Positions 28,424 through 38,004 of a stretch of 53,124 nt of DNA are shown in pieces. Made by a program: the position numbers and the translations under genes. Origin of the DNA: Kangiellaceae bacterium (GTDB lineage: Bacteria; Pseudomonadota; Gammaproteobacteria; Enterobacterales; Kangiellaceae); assembly GCA_026196875.1 (NCBI GenBank), contig JAPHTP010000046.1, positions 1 through 53,124 on the forward strand, in the 5' to 3' direction. Below the pieces are notes generated by a model. That model saw only the letters and a list, made by a program, of their open reading frames with translations. It did not search any database and was not told where the DNA came from. Numbering within the stretch: position 1 is the first letter of the stretch; the number at the start of each line of letters is the position of its first letter.

Positions 28424-30004
28424 TTATTCCCACTCAATGGTAGCCGGAGGCTTACCCGAAATATCGTAAGTTACTCGGCTAATGCCATCAACTTCATTAA
28501 TAATTCTGTTAGAAACAGTGCCTAATAGCTCGTATGGTAAATGAGCCCAATGAGCGGTCATAAAGTCGATTGTCTCAACCGCACGAATGGCAACAACATA
28601 GTCATACTTGCGACCATCGCCCATTACGCCAACTGACTTTACCGGTAAGAAAACCGTAAATGCCTGGCTAACTTTATGGTAAAGATCCGCTTTATGTAAC
28701 TCTTCGATAAAGATTGCATCAGCGCGTCGAAGCAAATCACAGTACTCTTTTTTCACTTCGCCTAAAACCCTAACACCAAGACCAGGACCTGGGAATGGGT
28801 GACGATAAAGCATGTCGTAAGGAAGACCTAATTCAAGGCCAATCTTACGAACTTCATCTTTGAATAATTCTCGTAGCGGCTCAACTAAACCTAGTTCCAT
28901 ATCTTCAGGTAAACCGCCGACATTGTGGTGAGACTTAATGACGTGTGCCTTACCTGTTTTAGAACCAGCTGACTCGATAACATCCGGATATATAGTTCCT
29001 TGGGCTAACCATTTTGCATTTTTTAATTTACCTGCTTCTTCATCAAATATTTCAACGAAAACACGACCAATAATTTTACGCTTCGCTTCAGGCTCGTTCT
29101 CACCTTTTAATTCATTCAAGAATCTATCTTCTGCATCAACATGAATTATGTTTAACCCAAAGTGTTCGCCAAACATTTCCATCACTTGCTCAGCTTCATT
29201 TAATCGAAGAAGTCCATTATCAACAAAAACACAAGTCAGCCTGTCGCCAATTGCGCGGTGTAAAAGCATTGCAGTAACAGATGAATCAACCCCGCCAGAC
29301 AGTCCAAGGACAACTTCATCAGTGCCAACTTTCGCTTTGATCTGCTCGATTGCATCTTCAATAATTGACGCTGAAGTCCAAAGCTTTTCACAACCACAAA
29401 TATCAATAACAAATCGCTCTAAAATTCTCATGCCTTGCTTGGTGTGAGTAACCTCAGGGTGGAACTGAATACCATAAAAACGCTTTTCCTCATCAGCCAT
29501 AGCAGCGTGCGGGCAACTCGGTGTAGTTGCAACTGTAGTAAAGTTTGCAGGAATGTCGGTAACTTTGTCGCCGTGGCTCATCCACACATCCAGCAAGCCA
29601 TTACCGTCTTCGGCGATGGAATCTTCGATTGCTTCAAACAATTTACAATCGATAATTTTTTCAACTTGGGCGTAGCCAAACTCTCTTTCGTCTGTTGCTG
29701 CTTTAACTGTTCCCCCCATCTGATGCGACATAGTCTGCATGCCGTAACAAATACCAAGAACAGGGACACCTGCGTTAAAAACATATTCAGGCGCCCGAGG
29801 AGAATCAGCTTCGGTTACACTTTCCGGCCCGCCACTTAAAATAATACCAGTTGGATTAAATTCCTTAATCGCTTCTTCGTCAACATCCCAAGCCCACAGC
29901 TCACAGTAAACGCCAATTTCGCGCACACGACGAGCAATTAACTGAGTGTATTGAGAACCAAAGTCTAAAATTAAAATCTTCTGGGAATGGATATCAGCTG
30001 ACAT
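28424..30004 (-). CDS. guaA: GMP synthase (glutamine-hydrolysing)
   Basis: Converts XMP to GMP. 526 residues. N-terminal class I amidotransferase ([22 protein letters not shown] with nucleophilic Cys, QFHPEVTHT). ATP-pyrophosphatase domain with the P-loop [14 protein letters not shown]-terminal dimerisation domain with [15 protein letters not shown] and ending in PPATIEWE. It follows guaB on the same strand, the usual gammaproteobacterial arrangement, but here a strong hairpin separates them. Confidence 0.97.
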   Translation of the reverse strand: MSADIHSQKILILDFGSQYTQLIARRVREIGVYCELWAWDVDEEAIKEFNPTGIILSGGPESVTEADSPRAPEYVFNAGVPVLGICYGMQTMSHQMGGTVKAATDEREFGYAQVEKIIDCKLFEAIEDSIAEDGNGLLDVWMSHGDKVTDIPANFTTVATTPSCPHAAMADEEKRFYGIQFHPEVTHTKQGMRILERFVIDICGCEKLWTSASIIEDAIEQIKAKVGTDEVVLGLSGGVDSSVTAMLLHRAIGDRLTCVFVDNGLLRLNEAEQVMEMFGEHFGLNIIHVDAEDRFLNELKGENEPEAKRKIIGRVFVEIFDEEAGKLKNAKWLAQGTIYPDVIESAGSKTGKAHVIKSHHNVGGLPEDMELGLVEPLRELFKDEVRKIGLELGLPYDMLYRHPFPGPGLGVRVLGEVKKEYCDLLRRADAIFIEELHKADLYHKVSQAFTVFLPVKSVGVMGDGRKYDYVVAIRAVETIDFMTAHWAHLPYELLGTVSNRIINEVDGISRVTYDISGKPPATIEWE

Positions 30005-30044
30005 CGATCTTCTTCCTACGTTTATTGATTCGTCTAAAAAACTA

Positions 30045-30071
30045 AAAGCCGCAATAAACTATTGCGGCTTT
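30045..30071 (-). terminator. Strong hairpin with U-tract between guaB and guaA
   Basis: AAAGCCGCAATA (30045-30056) pairs perfectly with TATTGCGGCTTT (30060-30071) over a 3-base loop. On the minus strand the stem is followed by TTTTAGTTTTTTAG. It lies in the 160-bp guaB-guaA gap and should stop part or all of the guaB transcript. Confidence 0.82.
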
Positions 30072-30164
30072 AAAACTAATGTTGTTTGCTAACTATCATC
30101 TTAGAAAACTATCGCTAAAATCGCGAATTGGCCGATCAAGATTTCTATCTATTTAGAAACCTGG

Positions 30165-31631
30165 CTACTTAGAGACCTGATAGTTAGGAGCTTCTTTTGT
30201 GATTTGAACGTCATGCACATGGCTTTCGCGCATACCTGCTGCAGTCACTTTCACAAATTCTGTCTTGGTTCGGTAAGCCGGAATATCAGGACATCCTGTC
30301 AATCCCATTGAAGAACGTAACCCGCCTAACATCTGATGCACAATTGCGTTAATTGACCCTTTGTAAGGAACACGGCCTTCGATACCTTCCGGTACAAATT
30401 TGTCTGCTGCATTTGAAGATTGGAAATAGCGATCACCAGAACCATGTTTCTGCTGCATAGCGCCTAATGACCCCATGCCACGATATGACTTATAAGAACG
30501 GCCCTGATAAAGCTCAACTTCCCCTGGAGCCTCTTCAGTTCCGGCTAGCATTGAACCAACCATCACCGAGAATGCACCCGCAGCAAGCGCTTTACACATA
30601 TCGCCTGAGTAACGAATACCACCATCAGCAATTAACGGGACACCGGTACCTTCTAACGCTTGGGCAACATTGTTTACTGCTGAAATTTGAGGAACACCAA
30701 CCCCGGTGACAATTCTGGTTGTACAGATCGAACCGGGTCCAATCCCCACTTTAACTCCATCAGCACCAGCTGCGACTAAATCTTTTGCGCCCTGAGCTGT
30801 CGCTATGTTGCCACCGATAACCTGTACCTGCGGGAAGTTATCTTTAACCCATTTAACCTTATTTAATACGCCTTGAGAGTGACCGTGAGACGTGTCAACC
30901 AAAATGATATCAACACCAGCTTCTACCAAAGCGGCAACCCGCTCATTGGTATCTGGGCCAGTTCCAACAGCTGCACCGACACGTAAATGTCCTAGAGAAT
31001 CTTTACAAGCGTTAGGCTTATCTTCCGCTTTTTGAATATCTTTAACTGTATATAGACCAGTTAAATGGAAATCACCATCAACCATAAGCACTTTTTCAAT
31101 GCGGTGCTTATGCATCAGTTTCAGCACTTCTTCTTGAGTTGCAGATTCGGTAACCGTGACCAAATCTTCTTTCTTTGTCATTACTGTTGAAACAGGGCGG
31201 TCAAGATGGGTTTCGAAACGAATGTCCCGACTGGTTACAATACCGACCAATTCTCCATTGTCAATGACAGGCATACCAGAAATACCGTGATGCGCGGTCA
31301 TTGCTTTTATTTCTTGAATACTAGTTTCGGGGGTAACAGTGATAGGATCGGTAACAACACCGCTTTCAAATTTCTTTACTTTAAGTACTTCAGCTGCCTG
31401 ACTCGCAATATCCATATTCTTATGAATAAAGCCAATACCACCTTCTTGAGCCAGCGCAATTGCTAGATTAGCCTCAGTAACGGTGTCCATAGCAGCTGAT
31501 ACCAAAGGAATATTTAACTCAATTTCACGAGTCAACTTGGTCTTTAGTGAGACTTCATTGGGCAGTACTTGAGAGTGGGCAGGAATTAATAAAACGTCGT
31601 CAAATGTGAGAGCTTCTTGAGTGATTCGCAT
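30165..31631 (-). CDS. guaB: IMP dehydrogenase
   Basis: Oxidises IMP to XMP with NAD, the committed step to GMP. The ATG at 31631 gives 488 residues, the same length as E. coli GuaB, and follows GGTGA. The longer frame from 31646 adds five residues. Barrel domain with [12 protein letters not shown], the catalytic-Cys loop [26 protein letters not shown] and the YRGMGS flap. Two CBS domains are inserted at ~95-200 ([12 protein letters not shown] and [12 protein letters not shown]). Confidence 0.97.
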   Translation of the reverse strand: MRITQEALTFDDVLLIPAHSQVLPNEVSLKTKLTREIELNIPLVSAAMDTVTEANLAIALAQEGGIGFIHKNMDIASQAAEVLKVKKFESGVVTDPITVTPETSIQEIKAMTAHHGISGMPVIDNGELVGIVTSRDIRFETHLDRPVSTVMTKKEDLVTVTESATQEEVLKLMHKHRIEKVLMVDGDFHLTGLYTVKDIQKAEDKPNACKDSLGHLRVGAAVGTGPDTNERVAALVEAGVDIILVDTSHGHSQGVLNKVKWVKDNFPQVQVIGGNIATAQGAKDLVAAGADGVKVGIGPGSICTTRIVTGVGVPQISAVNNVAQALEGTGVPLIADGGIRYSGDMCKALAAGAFSVMVGSMLAGTEEAPGEVELYQGRSYKSYRGMGSLGAMQQKHGSGDRYFQSSNAADKFVPEGIEGRVPYKGSINAIVHQMLGGLRSSMGLTGCPDIPAYRTKTEFVKVTAAGMRESHVHDVQITKEAPNYQVSK

Positions 31632-31675
31632 CTTAAAATTCACCATATCTAGAAGGGCTTTGCAGCCAAAGCGGG

Positions 31676-31705
31676 ATTATACAGATAAATTGTGCAGAGT
31701 AACAA
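31676..31705 (-). promoter_or_regulatory. Candidate guaB promoter
   Basis: On the minus strand TTGTTA (31705-31700) and TATAAT (31681-31676) are separated by 18 bases. They are followed by a GC-rich CCCGC discriminator, a feature of stringently controlled promoters such as guaB in E. coli. Confidence 0.55.
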
Positions 31706-31856
31706 TTTTTTCTATAGATTTTTTATATACTTGCCACGCCTAGTGGGTTGTTTTTATTCAATATTTAAACAGTAGTATAGATTTTCTAAATATCCGTGCC
31801 TAATCAAGGGTCTTTAAGCTACAATCGGCCTAACCTAAAATCCAGCCGTTTTGTTA

Positions 31857-33248
31857 ATGATTAAACCTGTACTACAACCACAACAACCTCCTAAAAGAAC
31901 GCTCCTTAGTGTCAGCCAGTTGAATCGACAGGCCAAAACGTGCCTCGAATCTGGTATTGGGTCTGTGTGGTTAACCGGTGAAATTTCCAATTTAACCAAA
32001 GCGGGTTCCGGTCACTGGTATTTCTCTTTGAAGGACGACAATGCTCAAGTTCGAGCAGCTATGTTTCGTTTTAAAACCCAAACTTTACGATTTTCACCAA
32101 AAGAAGGTGATCAAGTTGTTGTTAAGGGCAAAGTTAGCCTTTATGAAGCAAGGGGAGATTACCAGCTAATCGCTGACTATATGGAGCCTGCAGGAGAAGG
32201 AGACTTACAACAAAAACTAAAAGCGCTAATGCAAAAACTTCAGGCAGAAGGGTTATTTGCTGAAGAAGCTAAGCGCCCTCTTCCCTTTTTACCGCAAAGA
32301 ATTGGAGTTATCACTTCACCCACCGGCGCAGCCATTCATGATGTGCTGACGGTGCTAAACAGACGTTGCCCTATGGTCCCGGTGATTATTTATCCAACTC
32401 AAGTACAAGGAGCTCAAGCAACTGAGGAGATAAAATCTGCATTGTTTCTTGCGCAACAAAGAAAGGAATGCGATGTTCTGCTGCTCACACGTGGCGGAGG
32501 TTCACTCGAAGACTTATGGTGCTTCAACGACGAATCTCTCGCTAGATTAATTGCCGAATGCCCAATTCCAACGGTAGCAGCAATCGGTCATGAGGTTGAT
32601 ATAACCATCACCGAATTGGTTTCAGACCTACGCGCGGCAACACCATCTGCGGCCGCAGAGCTATTAGTCCCTGAGCAACAAGCCTTGCAGCAGAAATTAG
32701 ATTATTTATCCTTGGGACTAGCAGGTGGACTGCTGGCTAAAATTCAAGAGCTAAAAAATCGGCTTGGACTAGCCAGACTTAAACTTTCCGATCCGGCAAC
32801 CGCAATTACTCACAGTAAATATAGGTTAGCAGCTCTTGAACATCGGTTGCAGTTGGCAATCATACAGGCACTAAAACATCAGGGTCACAACCTGAAAAGT
32901 TTGAAGCTGAGACTTGAAAATGCCAACCCCGCTGAAAAATTAGAACACAATGCCCAAAAGCTAAATGCACTTTTCCTACGATTATCACGCGCAATGGACC
33001 AACGCTTGGAAAGCTCATCTAATGAGCTTGCAATTCGAGCATCCAGACTAAATGCGATGAGCCCTTTGTCGGTAATGAGCAGAGGATATTCGATCCTCCG
33101 TCAACCAGAAACGGGTAATATAATCAATTCTGTTAAACAATTAAAACCATCAGAGTCTATAGAGTTGTTGCTCACTGATGGCAATGCAAAAGCCGAAGTC
33201 ACTCAAATCAGTAATAAACCCATTTTTAATAAAAACCAAGAATCTTAG
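31857..33248 (+). CDS. xseA: Exodeoxyribonuclease VII large subunit
   Basis: Catalytic subunit of the single-strand exonuclease XseA/XseB. The ATG at 31857 gives 463 residues (E. coli about 456); a TTG at 31851 is less likely. N-terminal OB fold (SVWLTGEISNLTKAGSGHWYFSLKD), the nuclease core (PQRIGVITSPTGAAIHD, LLLTRGGGSLEDLWCFNDE, AAIGHEVD and DLRAATPSAAAEL) and a long C-terminal coiled coil, ending in the SPLSVMSRGYSIL element. It is divergent from guaB, as in E. coli. Confidence 0.96.
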   Translation: MIKPVLQPQQPPKRTLLSVSQLNRQAKTCLESGIGSVWLTGEISNLTKAGSGHWYFSLKDDNAQVRAAMFRFKTQTLRFSPKEGDQVVVKGKVSLYEARGDYQLIADYMEPAGEGDLQQKLKALMQKLQAEGLFAEEAKRPLPFLPQRIGVITSPTGAAIHDVLTVLNRRCPMVPVIIYPTQVQGAQATEEIKSALFLAQQRKECDVLLLTRGGGSLEDLWCFNDESLARLIAECPIPTVAAIGHEVDITITELVSDLRAATPSAAAELLVPEQQALQQKLDYLSLGLAGGLLAKIQELKNRLGLARLKLSDPATAITHSKYRLAALEHRLQLAIIQALKHQGHNLKSLKLRLENANPAEKLEHNAQKLNALFLRLSRAMDQRLESSSNELAIRASRLNAMSPLSVMSRGYSILRQPETGNIINSVKQLKPSESIELLLTDGNAKAEVTQISNKPIFNKNQES

Positions 33249-33253
33249 ATCAT

Positions 33254-33269
33254 TTGTTTAACTAAACAA
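33254..33269. promoter_or_regulatory. Palindrome upstream of the GGDEF gene
   Basis: TTGTTTA-AC-TAAACAA is a perfect 16-bp palindrome 6 bp after the xseA stop and about 105 bp before the next start. It could be an operator. No matching regulator is identifiable in the window. Confidence 0.3.
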
Positions 33270-33374
33270 GATTAAAGATCCAGCCGCATATCTCAAATCA
33301 ACTATAATAAGAACATTCGTCAGGCGACAACAAGAATTCTAATTAGCTATTGAACGGTATTTGAGGATGTTATC

Positions 33375-34925
33375 GTGCAGAGTGCTATTCTTCCGCTAGA
33401 TGAGCCAGAACGACAAAAGTCGCTCGACTCCTTACATATACTAGATACACAAACCGAAGAAAGGTTTGATCGTTTTACTCGTCTTGCCAAAAGTCACTTT
33501 GAGGTAGCTATGTCGCTAGTGACTTTGATTGATCATGAACGCCAATGGTTTAAATCCCATCCGGGAATAAATATTTCAGAACTTCCTAGAGACACTTCAT
33601 TTTGCGGCCACACCATAATAGAAGAAAAAATTTTCGTGGTGTCAAATGCGACTCGAGATGAGAAGTTTTATGATAACCCACTGGTGATTGGAGAACCCTT
33701 CATTAACTTCTACGCAGGAGCTCCGTTGCATAGCCCGGAAGGTTATCGTATCGGTACGTTTTGCATTGTCGATGATAAGCCACGCAATTTCTTACAAGAA
33801 GATCGCGCGTTTTTGGCTGATTTAGCAAGTTGCGTAGAACATGAAATCAATACTTCTAAAGCCGCTACTCAACTAATAGATGAGAAAGCCCGTTACTTGG
33901 AAACCGTACTTAATACTGCAACTGACGCTATTATTGCAGTAGACAAGGAAGGCAAAATCAAAACGATAAACCTCGCAACTGAGGAAATGTTTGGTTATCC
34001 AAAGCAAGAATTAGTTGGTCTAAACGTAGTGCAATTACTTCCAAAAGAACTACACGCTTTACATAAAACAATGTTGTCGAAATATAAACGTCCAGAATTT
34101 AATGCTCAGAAAACACAAATTTTCGAAATTGAAGGCCGCAAGAAAAATGGGGGGCTTTTTCCGATCTCGCTTTCGTTTACTCCAATTGACAATTACAGGG
34201 AAATTCGATTTGTCGGTGTGATTCATGACGATACAAAAATAAAGTCTCAGCAGAATTTTCTGGATGCTGTTATCGAGAACATACCCAATATGGTCTTTGT
34301 AAAGGAAGCAGAGTCTCTTCGCTTCACCCTGTTTAATAAAGCTGGTGAAGAGTTATTGGGAATTCCAAGAGAGCAAATGATCGGCAAGAACGACTATGAT
34401 TTTTTCCCGAAAGATCAAGCTGATTTTTTCGTTCAAAAAGATAGGGAAGTTCTCAACCGTCCGGATGCTATCGACATAGCTAAAGAGCCGTTAGAAACAG
34501 CCAACAAAGGCCAACGAATGTTACACACTCGCAAAATTGGTATTCGAGACAAAAATGGAAAACCTCAATATTTGCTGGGTATTTCTGAAGATATAACCGA
34601 AAGAATTGCGATGCAGGAAAGAATCCTTAAACAAGCTCGGGAAGATAGCTTAACCGGTCTTGCTAATCGCACCGCCCTATTTGATTTTTTAAACCAAGAG
34701 ATCAAACGTGCCAAAAGAACGGATTCAAAGTTAGCTGTCTTATATTTGGATCTCAATAATTTTAAGCCGATCAATGATTCCTTTGGCCACAGCTTTGGCG
34801 ATCGAGTTCTTCGGCAGGTAGCTCGACGTCTCTCCAATATTGCTCGCGAATCTGATTGTGTAGCAAGAATTGGCGGAGACGAATTTATTATCGTACTTTC
34901 CAATATTATAGATACAAAAAAATAG
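33375..34925 (+). CDS. GAF-PAS-PAS-GGDEF diguanylate cyclase, frame interrupted near its end
   Basis: Would make cyclic-di-GMP in response to signals. The GTG at 33375 follows GAGG. Residues ~20-165 are a GAF domain (FDRFTRLAKSHFEVAMSLVTL, FCGHTI, FYAGAPL). Two PAS domains follow (~175-295 and ~300-425), then GGDEF from ~435 with DSLTGLANRTALF, the active loop RIGGDEFII and an RESD inhibitory-site motif five residues before it. The frame stops at TAG 34923-34925 in the middle of the GGDEF domain. The rest continues in the -1 frame. The break lies at an A7 run (34916-34922) phased as A_AAA_AAA. It is either a recoding site, a recent one-base deletion, or an assembly error. Confidence 0.88.
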   Translation: MQSAILPLDEPERQKSLDSLHILDTQTEERFDRFTRLAKSHFEVAMSLVTLIDHERQWFKSHPGINISELPRDTSFCGHTIIEEKIFVVSNATRDEKFYDNPLVIGEPFINFYAGAPLHSPEGYRIGTFCIVDDKPRNFLQEDRAFLADLASCVEHEINTSKAATQLIDEKARYLETVLNTATDAIIAVDKEGKIKTINLATEEMFGYPKQELVGLNVVQLLPKELHALHKTMLSKYKRPEFNAQKTQIFEIEGRKKNGGLFPISLSFTPIDNYREIRFVGVIHDDTKIKSQQNFLDAVIENIPNMVFVKEAESLRFTLFNKAGEELLGIPREQMIGKNDYDFFPKDQADFFVQKDREVLNRPDAIDIAKEPLETANKGQRMLHTRKIGIRDKNGKPQYLLGISEDITERIAMQERILKQAREDSLTGLANRTALFDFLNQEIKRAKRTDSKLAVLYLDLNNFKPINDSFGHSFGDRVLRQVARRLSNIARESDCVARIGGDEFIIVLSNIIDTKK

Positions 34926-35101
34926 ATCTGTTTGAATCAAGAGTGAAAAGCATTATCAATCACCCGATTACTATCGAGCAAAACGAATTTAATGTTTCAG
35001 CTAGTTTAGGCGTCGCGATCTATCCTGACAATGGCCTGGAAATACCTGGATTAATTCAGTTTGCCGACCAAGCCATGTACAAAAACAAGAATAAAACGTA
35101 G
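34922..35101 (+). pseudogene. C-terminal part of the GGDEF domain in the -1 frame
   Basis: Encodes the last ~60 residues expected of the upstream cyclase: IDLFESRVKSIINHPITI, FNVSASLGVAIYPDNG and IQFADQAMYKNKNK, all standard for the GGDEF C-terminus. Joined by a -1 step at the A7 run, the spacing from GGDEF to the ASLG strand matches intact family members with no residue missing. There is no start codon or ribosome-binding site of its own, so expression depends on frameshifting, transcriptional slippage or an uncorrected base. Confidence 0.85.
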
Positions 35102-35110
35102 CCTAGTTGA

Positions 35111-36037
35111 CTATTCGGTCACGGTTTCTGAATCACCCGAAGACTCCTCTTGAAGTTCAAACGTTTCGTTCAGCTTAACAAATTCAATCGAGTATTCATT
35201 ATCTGTACACTTCGCTTGATATAAGTGGGCTTGCGGATTCAATTTTGATAAATGGGACTTTAGTTGTTCAACAACTTTTTCGGAAACGTATATCCCTAAG
35301 TAAACGCTTTGGATTAAGCTCGGCACAAAATCTAACCACTGCTCGGCGTGTTCATTGTTATCTACGACTAAACGCCACTCTTTTTGCTGTCTCTTAGCAT
35401 AATTTTGAGTAAGCAATGAAGCTTCCGGATTCACTTCAATTTCGGGACGAGAACCGATCATATATTCAACATACTCTTTTTCATTTACCGTCGTAGCAGG
35501 TATACGCTTATACACAGCAGGTTTGCAATGTTGAAAAATAGAGTCTTCTGCACAGCGAAATTTAATCGCGGCGCCCTTATGGTTTAAGCCAAGACTTTCC
35601 CACATATCAAGGGTCTGAAATTTTTCATATAGACATGCCAACCTCTTCGAGGAGATAAAATTAACCCAGTCTTGGTGAGATTCTTTTGCTTCATTAAACG
35701 ACTTTTCTACCATCGCCGGTAACAAACCTTGTAACGCTTCTTTGATTTCGGATTCATCATTAAAACGATTTTCCATACGCCAGCGCATAATCGCTTTTTG
35801 CAACGGGTGATTCGGCTGGCCGCGAGGTGGCGATTTGCCTAAAATCGCATGTGCAATAGTTTTTACGGAACCATCAAAAAGCTCCTTAACGGAAAAAGGC
35901 ATGTGCGTATTTTTGTCTGGCAAAAATGGGTCATTTAGCTGATGCGCTTCCACTACCGGTAATGCGCACCGATTGAGTACGTGCCCAACGTTTTGCAGGC
36001 TACTGAAATAGGTCAAAGTGGCGGGTAGATCGCTCAT
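35111..36037 (-). CDS. DUF2971-family protein
   Basis: 308 residues. N-terminal LNDPFLP matches the family's N-D-P-F signature. LDMWESLGLNHKGAAIKF corresponds to the 'W-x-x-Y-x-x-x-H-x-G' region. QQKEWRLVV and the later SLIQSVYLGIYVSEKVVEQL complete the pattern. Function of the family is unknown; members often occur near defence or mobile genes, but none are seen here. An acidic tail (ESSGDSETVTE) ends the protein. Converges with the GGDEF gene. Confidence 0.65.
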   Translation of the reverse strand: MSDLPATLTYFSSLQNVGHVLNRCALPVVEAHQLNDPFLPDKNTHMPFSVKELFDGSVKTIAHAILGKSPPRGQPNHPLQKAIMRWRMENRFNDESEIKEALQGLLPAMVEKSFNEAKESHQDWVNFISSKRLACLYEKFQTLDMWESLGLNHKGAAIKFRCAEDSIFQHCKPAVYKRIPATTVNEKEYVEYMIGSRPEIEVNPEASLLTQNYAKRQQKEWRLVVDNNEHAEQWLDFVPSLIQSVYLGIYVSEKVVEQLKSHLSKLNPQAHLYQAKCTDNEYSIEFVKLNETFELQEESSGDSETVTE

Positions 36038-36179
36038 TTAATATCCGTCGCTTTTTAGCGCCTGTTGTATTCTTATTAAAATAAAATCTCCTATTTACTT
36101 AGTTTAGACGGAAATAGAAAAATCACATGGTTATCGCAGAAATTTATAGGCAGATTAGCCAAGAATTATCTCAAAAACA

Positions 36180-36206
36180 AAAAAAGCGCCGTTAGGCGCT
36201 TTTTTT
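36180..36206 (-). terminator. Bidirectional terminator after the dehydrogenase operon
   Basis: GCGCC (36186-36190) pairs with GGCGC (36195-36199), flanked by an A-run and T7. It is nearly the same design as the hairpin after purL. Confidence 0.88.
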
Positions 36207-36297
36207 AATCTTTATTATTCAAGGCGATTAAAGGCGCAAGTTTATTCGCGCACTTGCCTCAAAGTTAGTATAGGTTCGAATAAATTCTAACTTATAC

Positions 36298-38004
36298 TTA
36301 AACGGACTTTTGTAGGTCTTCTATTATTGCAGCTAGGAATCGTGCTGCTTCGCCACCTGTACAAGCTCTATGGTCGAAAGTTAACGATAAAGGTAGCATC
36401 TTGTGCTTGGCAATACCTTTGTCGGTCAACTTAAGTTCCTCACGGAAACGACCAGTCCCTAAAATTGCAACCTGTGGCGGTGACACGACTGGAGTACCAT
36501 AACGACCAGCGATCGAGCCAAAGTTAGATAAGGTAATTGTTGCACCCTGCTGATCTTCTTGCTTTAAAGATTTGGTTTCAATCTTCTGACGAAGATCTTG
36601 AACTCGCTGGCGAACTTGATTGGCATCTTTTTTATCCGCGTCGTGAATGACAGGTACGTAAAGACCGTCGGGTGAGTCTACAGCTATTCCAACATGAACA
36701 TTAGGATGAACTAAGCGCTCATATCTCTCTCCATCAAACCAGCAATTAAGTGCGGGTTCAACTTTCGATGCGTAAACCAAGGCTCTCACATAACGAGCTA
36801 AAAAGTCTTGTTTCGGCCAACAGGTAATGTCCGCGTCCTCAACCAGGGTTGTAGGCACAACCGTTGCGTGCGATTTTGCCATTCCCATTGCCATAGCACG
36901 ACGTACTCCGCGAACAGACTGCGGTTCTACGCTTACCTGAATAGTCGGTAAACCTTGTCCAGATGGAGCTGCCGCTGGAACACTTGCTGCAGGCGTAGAA
37001 ATCGGTGCCGACTTTCCAACAGCAGCGTCTACATCTGCTTTAGTAATCGATCCTTTTTTGCCAGTCGCCTGGCAAGCAGAAAGCATCACTCCTAAACGAC
37101 GTGCGTGCGCTCTTACAGCGGGAGATGCTTTAAAGTCTAAGGGATTTTCATCGCCTCCAGTTGATGGAGCGGCAACCGGTACCGGCGCAGGAGTAGACGA
37201 AGTGCCGATTAACTTGCCGTCTTTTTTGGCCTGCTTTACATCGGCTTGAGTAATTTGACCATTTGCCCCTGAACCGGTTACTTGTGTCAAATCAACTTTT
37301 AGTTTGCGAGCTAATGCTTTAACCACTGCATTTGCAGATTCAGCGACAACTTGGTTACCCACTTGTACTGCTCCAACAACCGTTCCAGCATCACCTGAAG
37401 GTTTTTCGGCCGCAGAACTCTCAGCCGCAGGAGCTTCAGCAACGCCAGCATCACCGAATGAAATTAGCGGTGCGCCAACTTCGATAACGTCTCCAGCTTG
37501 GCCATGCAGTTTTGCAACTTTTGCCGCGAACGGTGAAGGCACTTCTACCACAGCTTTAGCCGTTTCCATTTCAACCATTGGCTGATCCAGAGTTAACTCG
37601 TCGCCTTCACTAACTAACCAACGAACGATTTCCGCATCGGGTAAGCCTTCTCCCAGGTCAGGTAAGTTAAACACTTGTCCGCCGGTGGTCGCAGGGGCTG
37701 GCGCAGCAGCTTTAGTCGTTTCTTGTGTAGGTGCCACAGCTGGAGTTGCAGGCGCAGGTGCGGAAGAACCATCTCCATCAAATTCAACTAATGGAGCGCC
37801 AACTTCAATAACATCGCCAGCTTGACCATTTAATTTTGTAATAGTGCCGTCAAATGGTGAAGGCACTTCTACTACCGCTTTAGCGGTTTCCATTTCAACC
37901 ATGGGTTGATCGAGAGAGACCTTGTCGCCTTCTTTAACTAACCAACGAACGATCTCCGCGTCAGGTAACCCTTCACCTAAGTCGGGTAAGTTAAATATTT
38001 TCAT
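36298..38004 (-). CDS. 2-oxo-acid dehydrogenase E2 (dihydrolipoyl acyltransferase), pyruvate type
   Basis: Core of the multienzyme complex transferring acyl groups to CoA. 568 residues. Two almost identical lipoyl domains (~1-77 and ~110-185) each carry METAKA with the lipoyl Lys (42 and 150). Ala/Pro-rich linkers separate them from two segments resembling the peripheral-subunit-binding domain: ~222-258 (KALARKLKVDLTQVTGSGAN) and ~292-328 (SPAVRAHARRLGVMLSACQA). The catalytic domain (~355-568) has FDHR with the active His, but the usual D-H-R-x-x-D-G reads DHRACTG. The start overlaps the E1-beta stop by four bases (ATGA). An E3 gene is not adjacent. Confidence 0.9.
   Translation of the reverse strand: MKIFNLPDLGEGLPDAEIVRWLVKEGDKVSLDQPMVEMETAKAVVEVPSPFDGTITKLNGQAGDVIEVGAPLVEFDGDGSSAPAPATPAVAPTQETTKAAAPAPATTGGQVFNLPDLGEGLPDAEIVRWLVSEGDELTLDQPMVEMETAKAVVEVPSPFAAKVAKLHGQAGDVIEVGAPLISFGDAGVAEAPAAESSAAEKPSGDAGTVVGAVQVGNQVVAESANAVVKALARKLKVDLTQVTGSGANGQITQADVKQAKKDGKLIGTSSTPAPVPVAAPSTGGDENPLDFKASPAVRAHARRLGVMLSACQATGKKGSITKADVDAAVGKSAPISTPAASVPAAAPSGQGLPTIQVSVEPQSVRGVRRAMAMGMAKSHATVVPTTLVEDADITCWPKQDFLARYVRALVYASKVEPALNCWFDGERYERLVHPNVHVGIAVDSPDGLYVPVIHDADKKDANQVRQRVQDLRQKIETKSLKQEDQQGATITLSNFGSIAGRYGTPVVSPPQVAILGTGRFREELKLTDKGIAKHKMLPLSLTFDHRACTGGEAARFLAAIIEDLQKSV

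Noticed and set aside
35111-36037. Defence-island reading of the DUF2971 gene
   Set aside because: DUF2971 proteins can occur near defence genes, but the flanks here are a cyclase and a housekeeping dehydrogenase operon, with no nuclease, toxin or integrase nearby.
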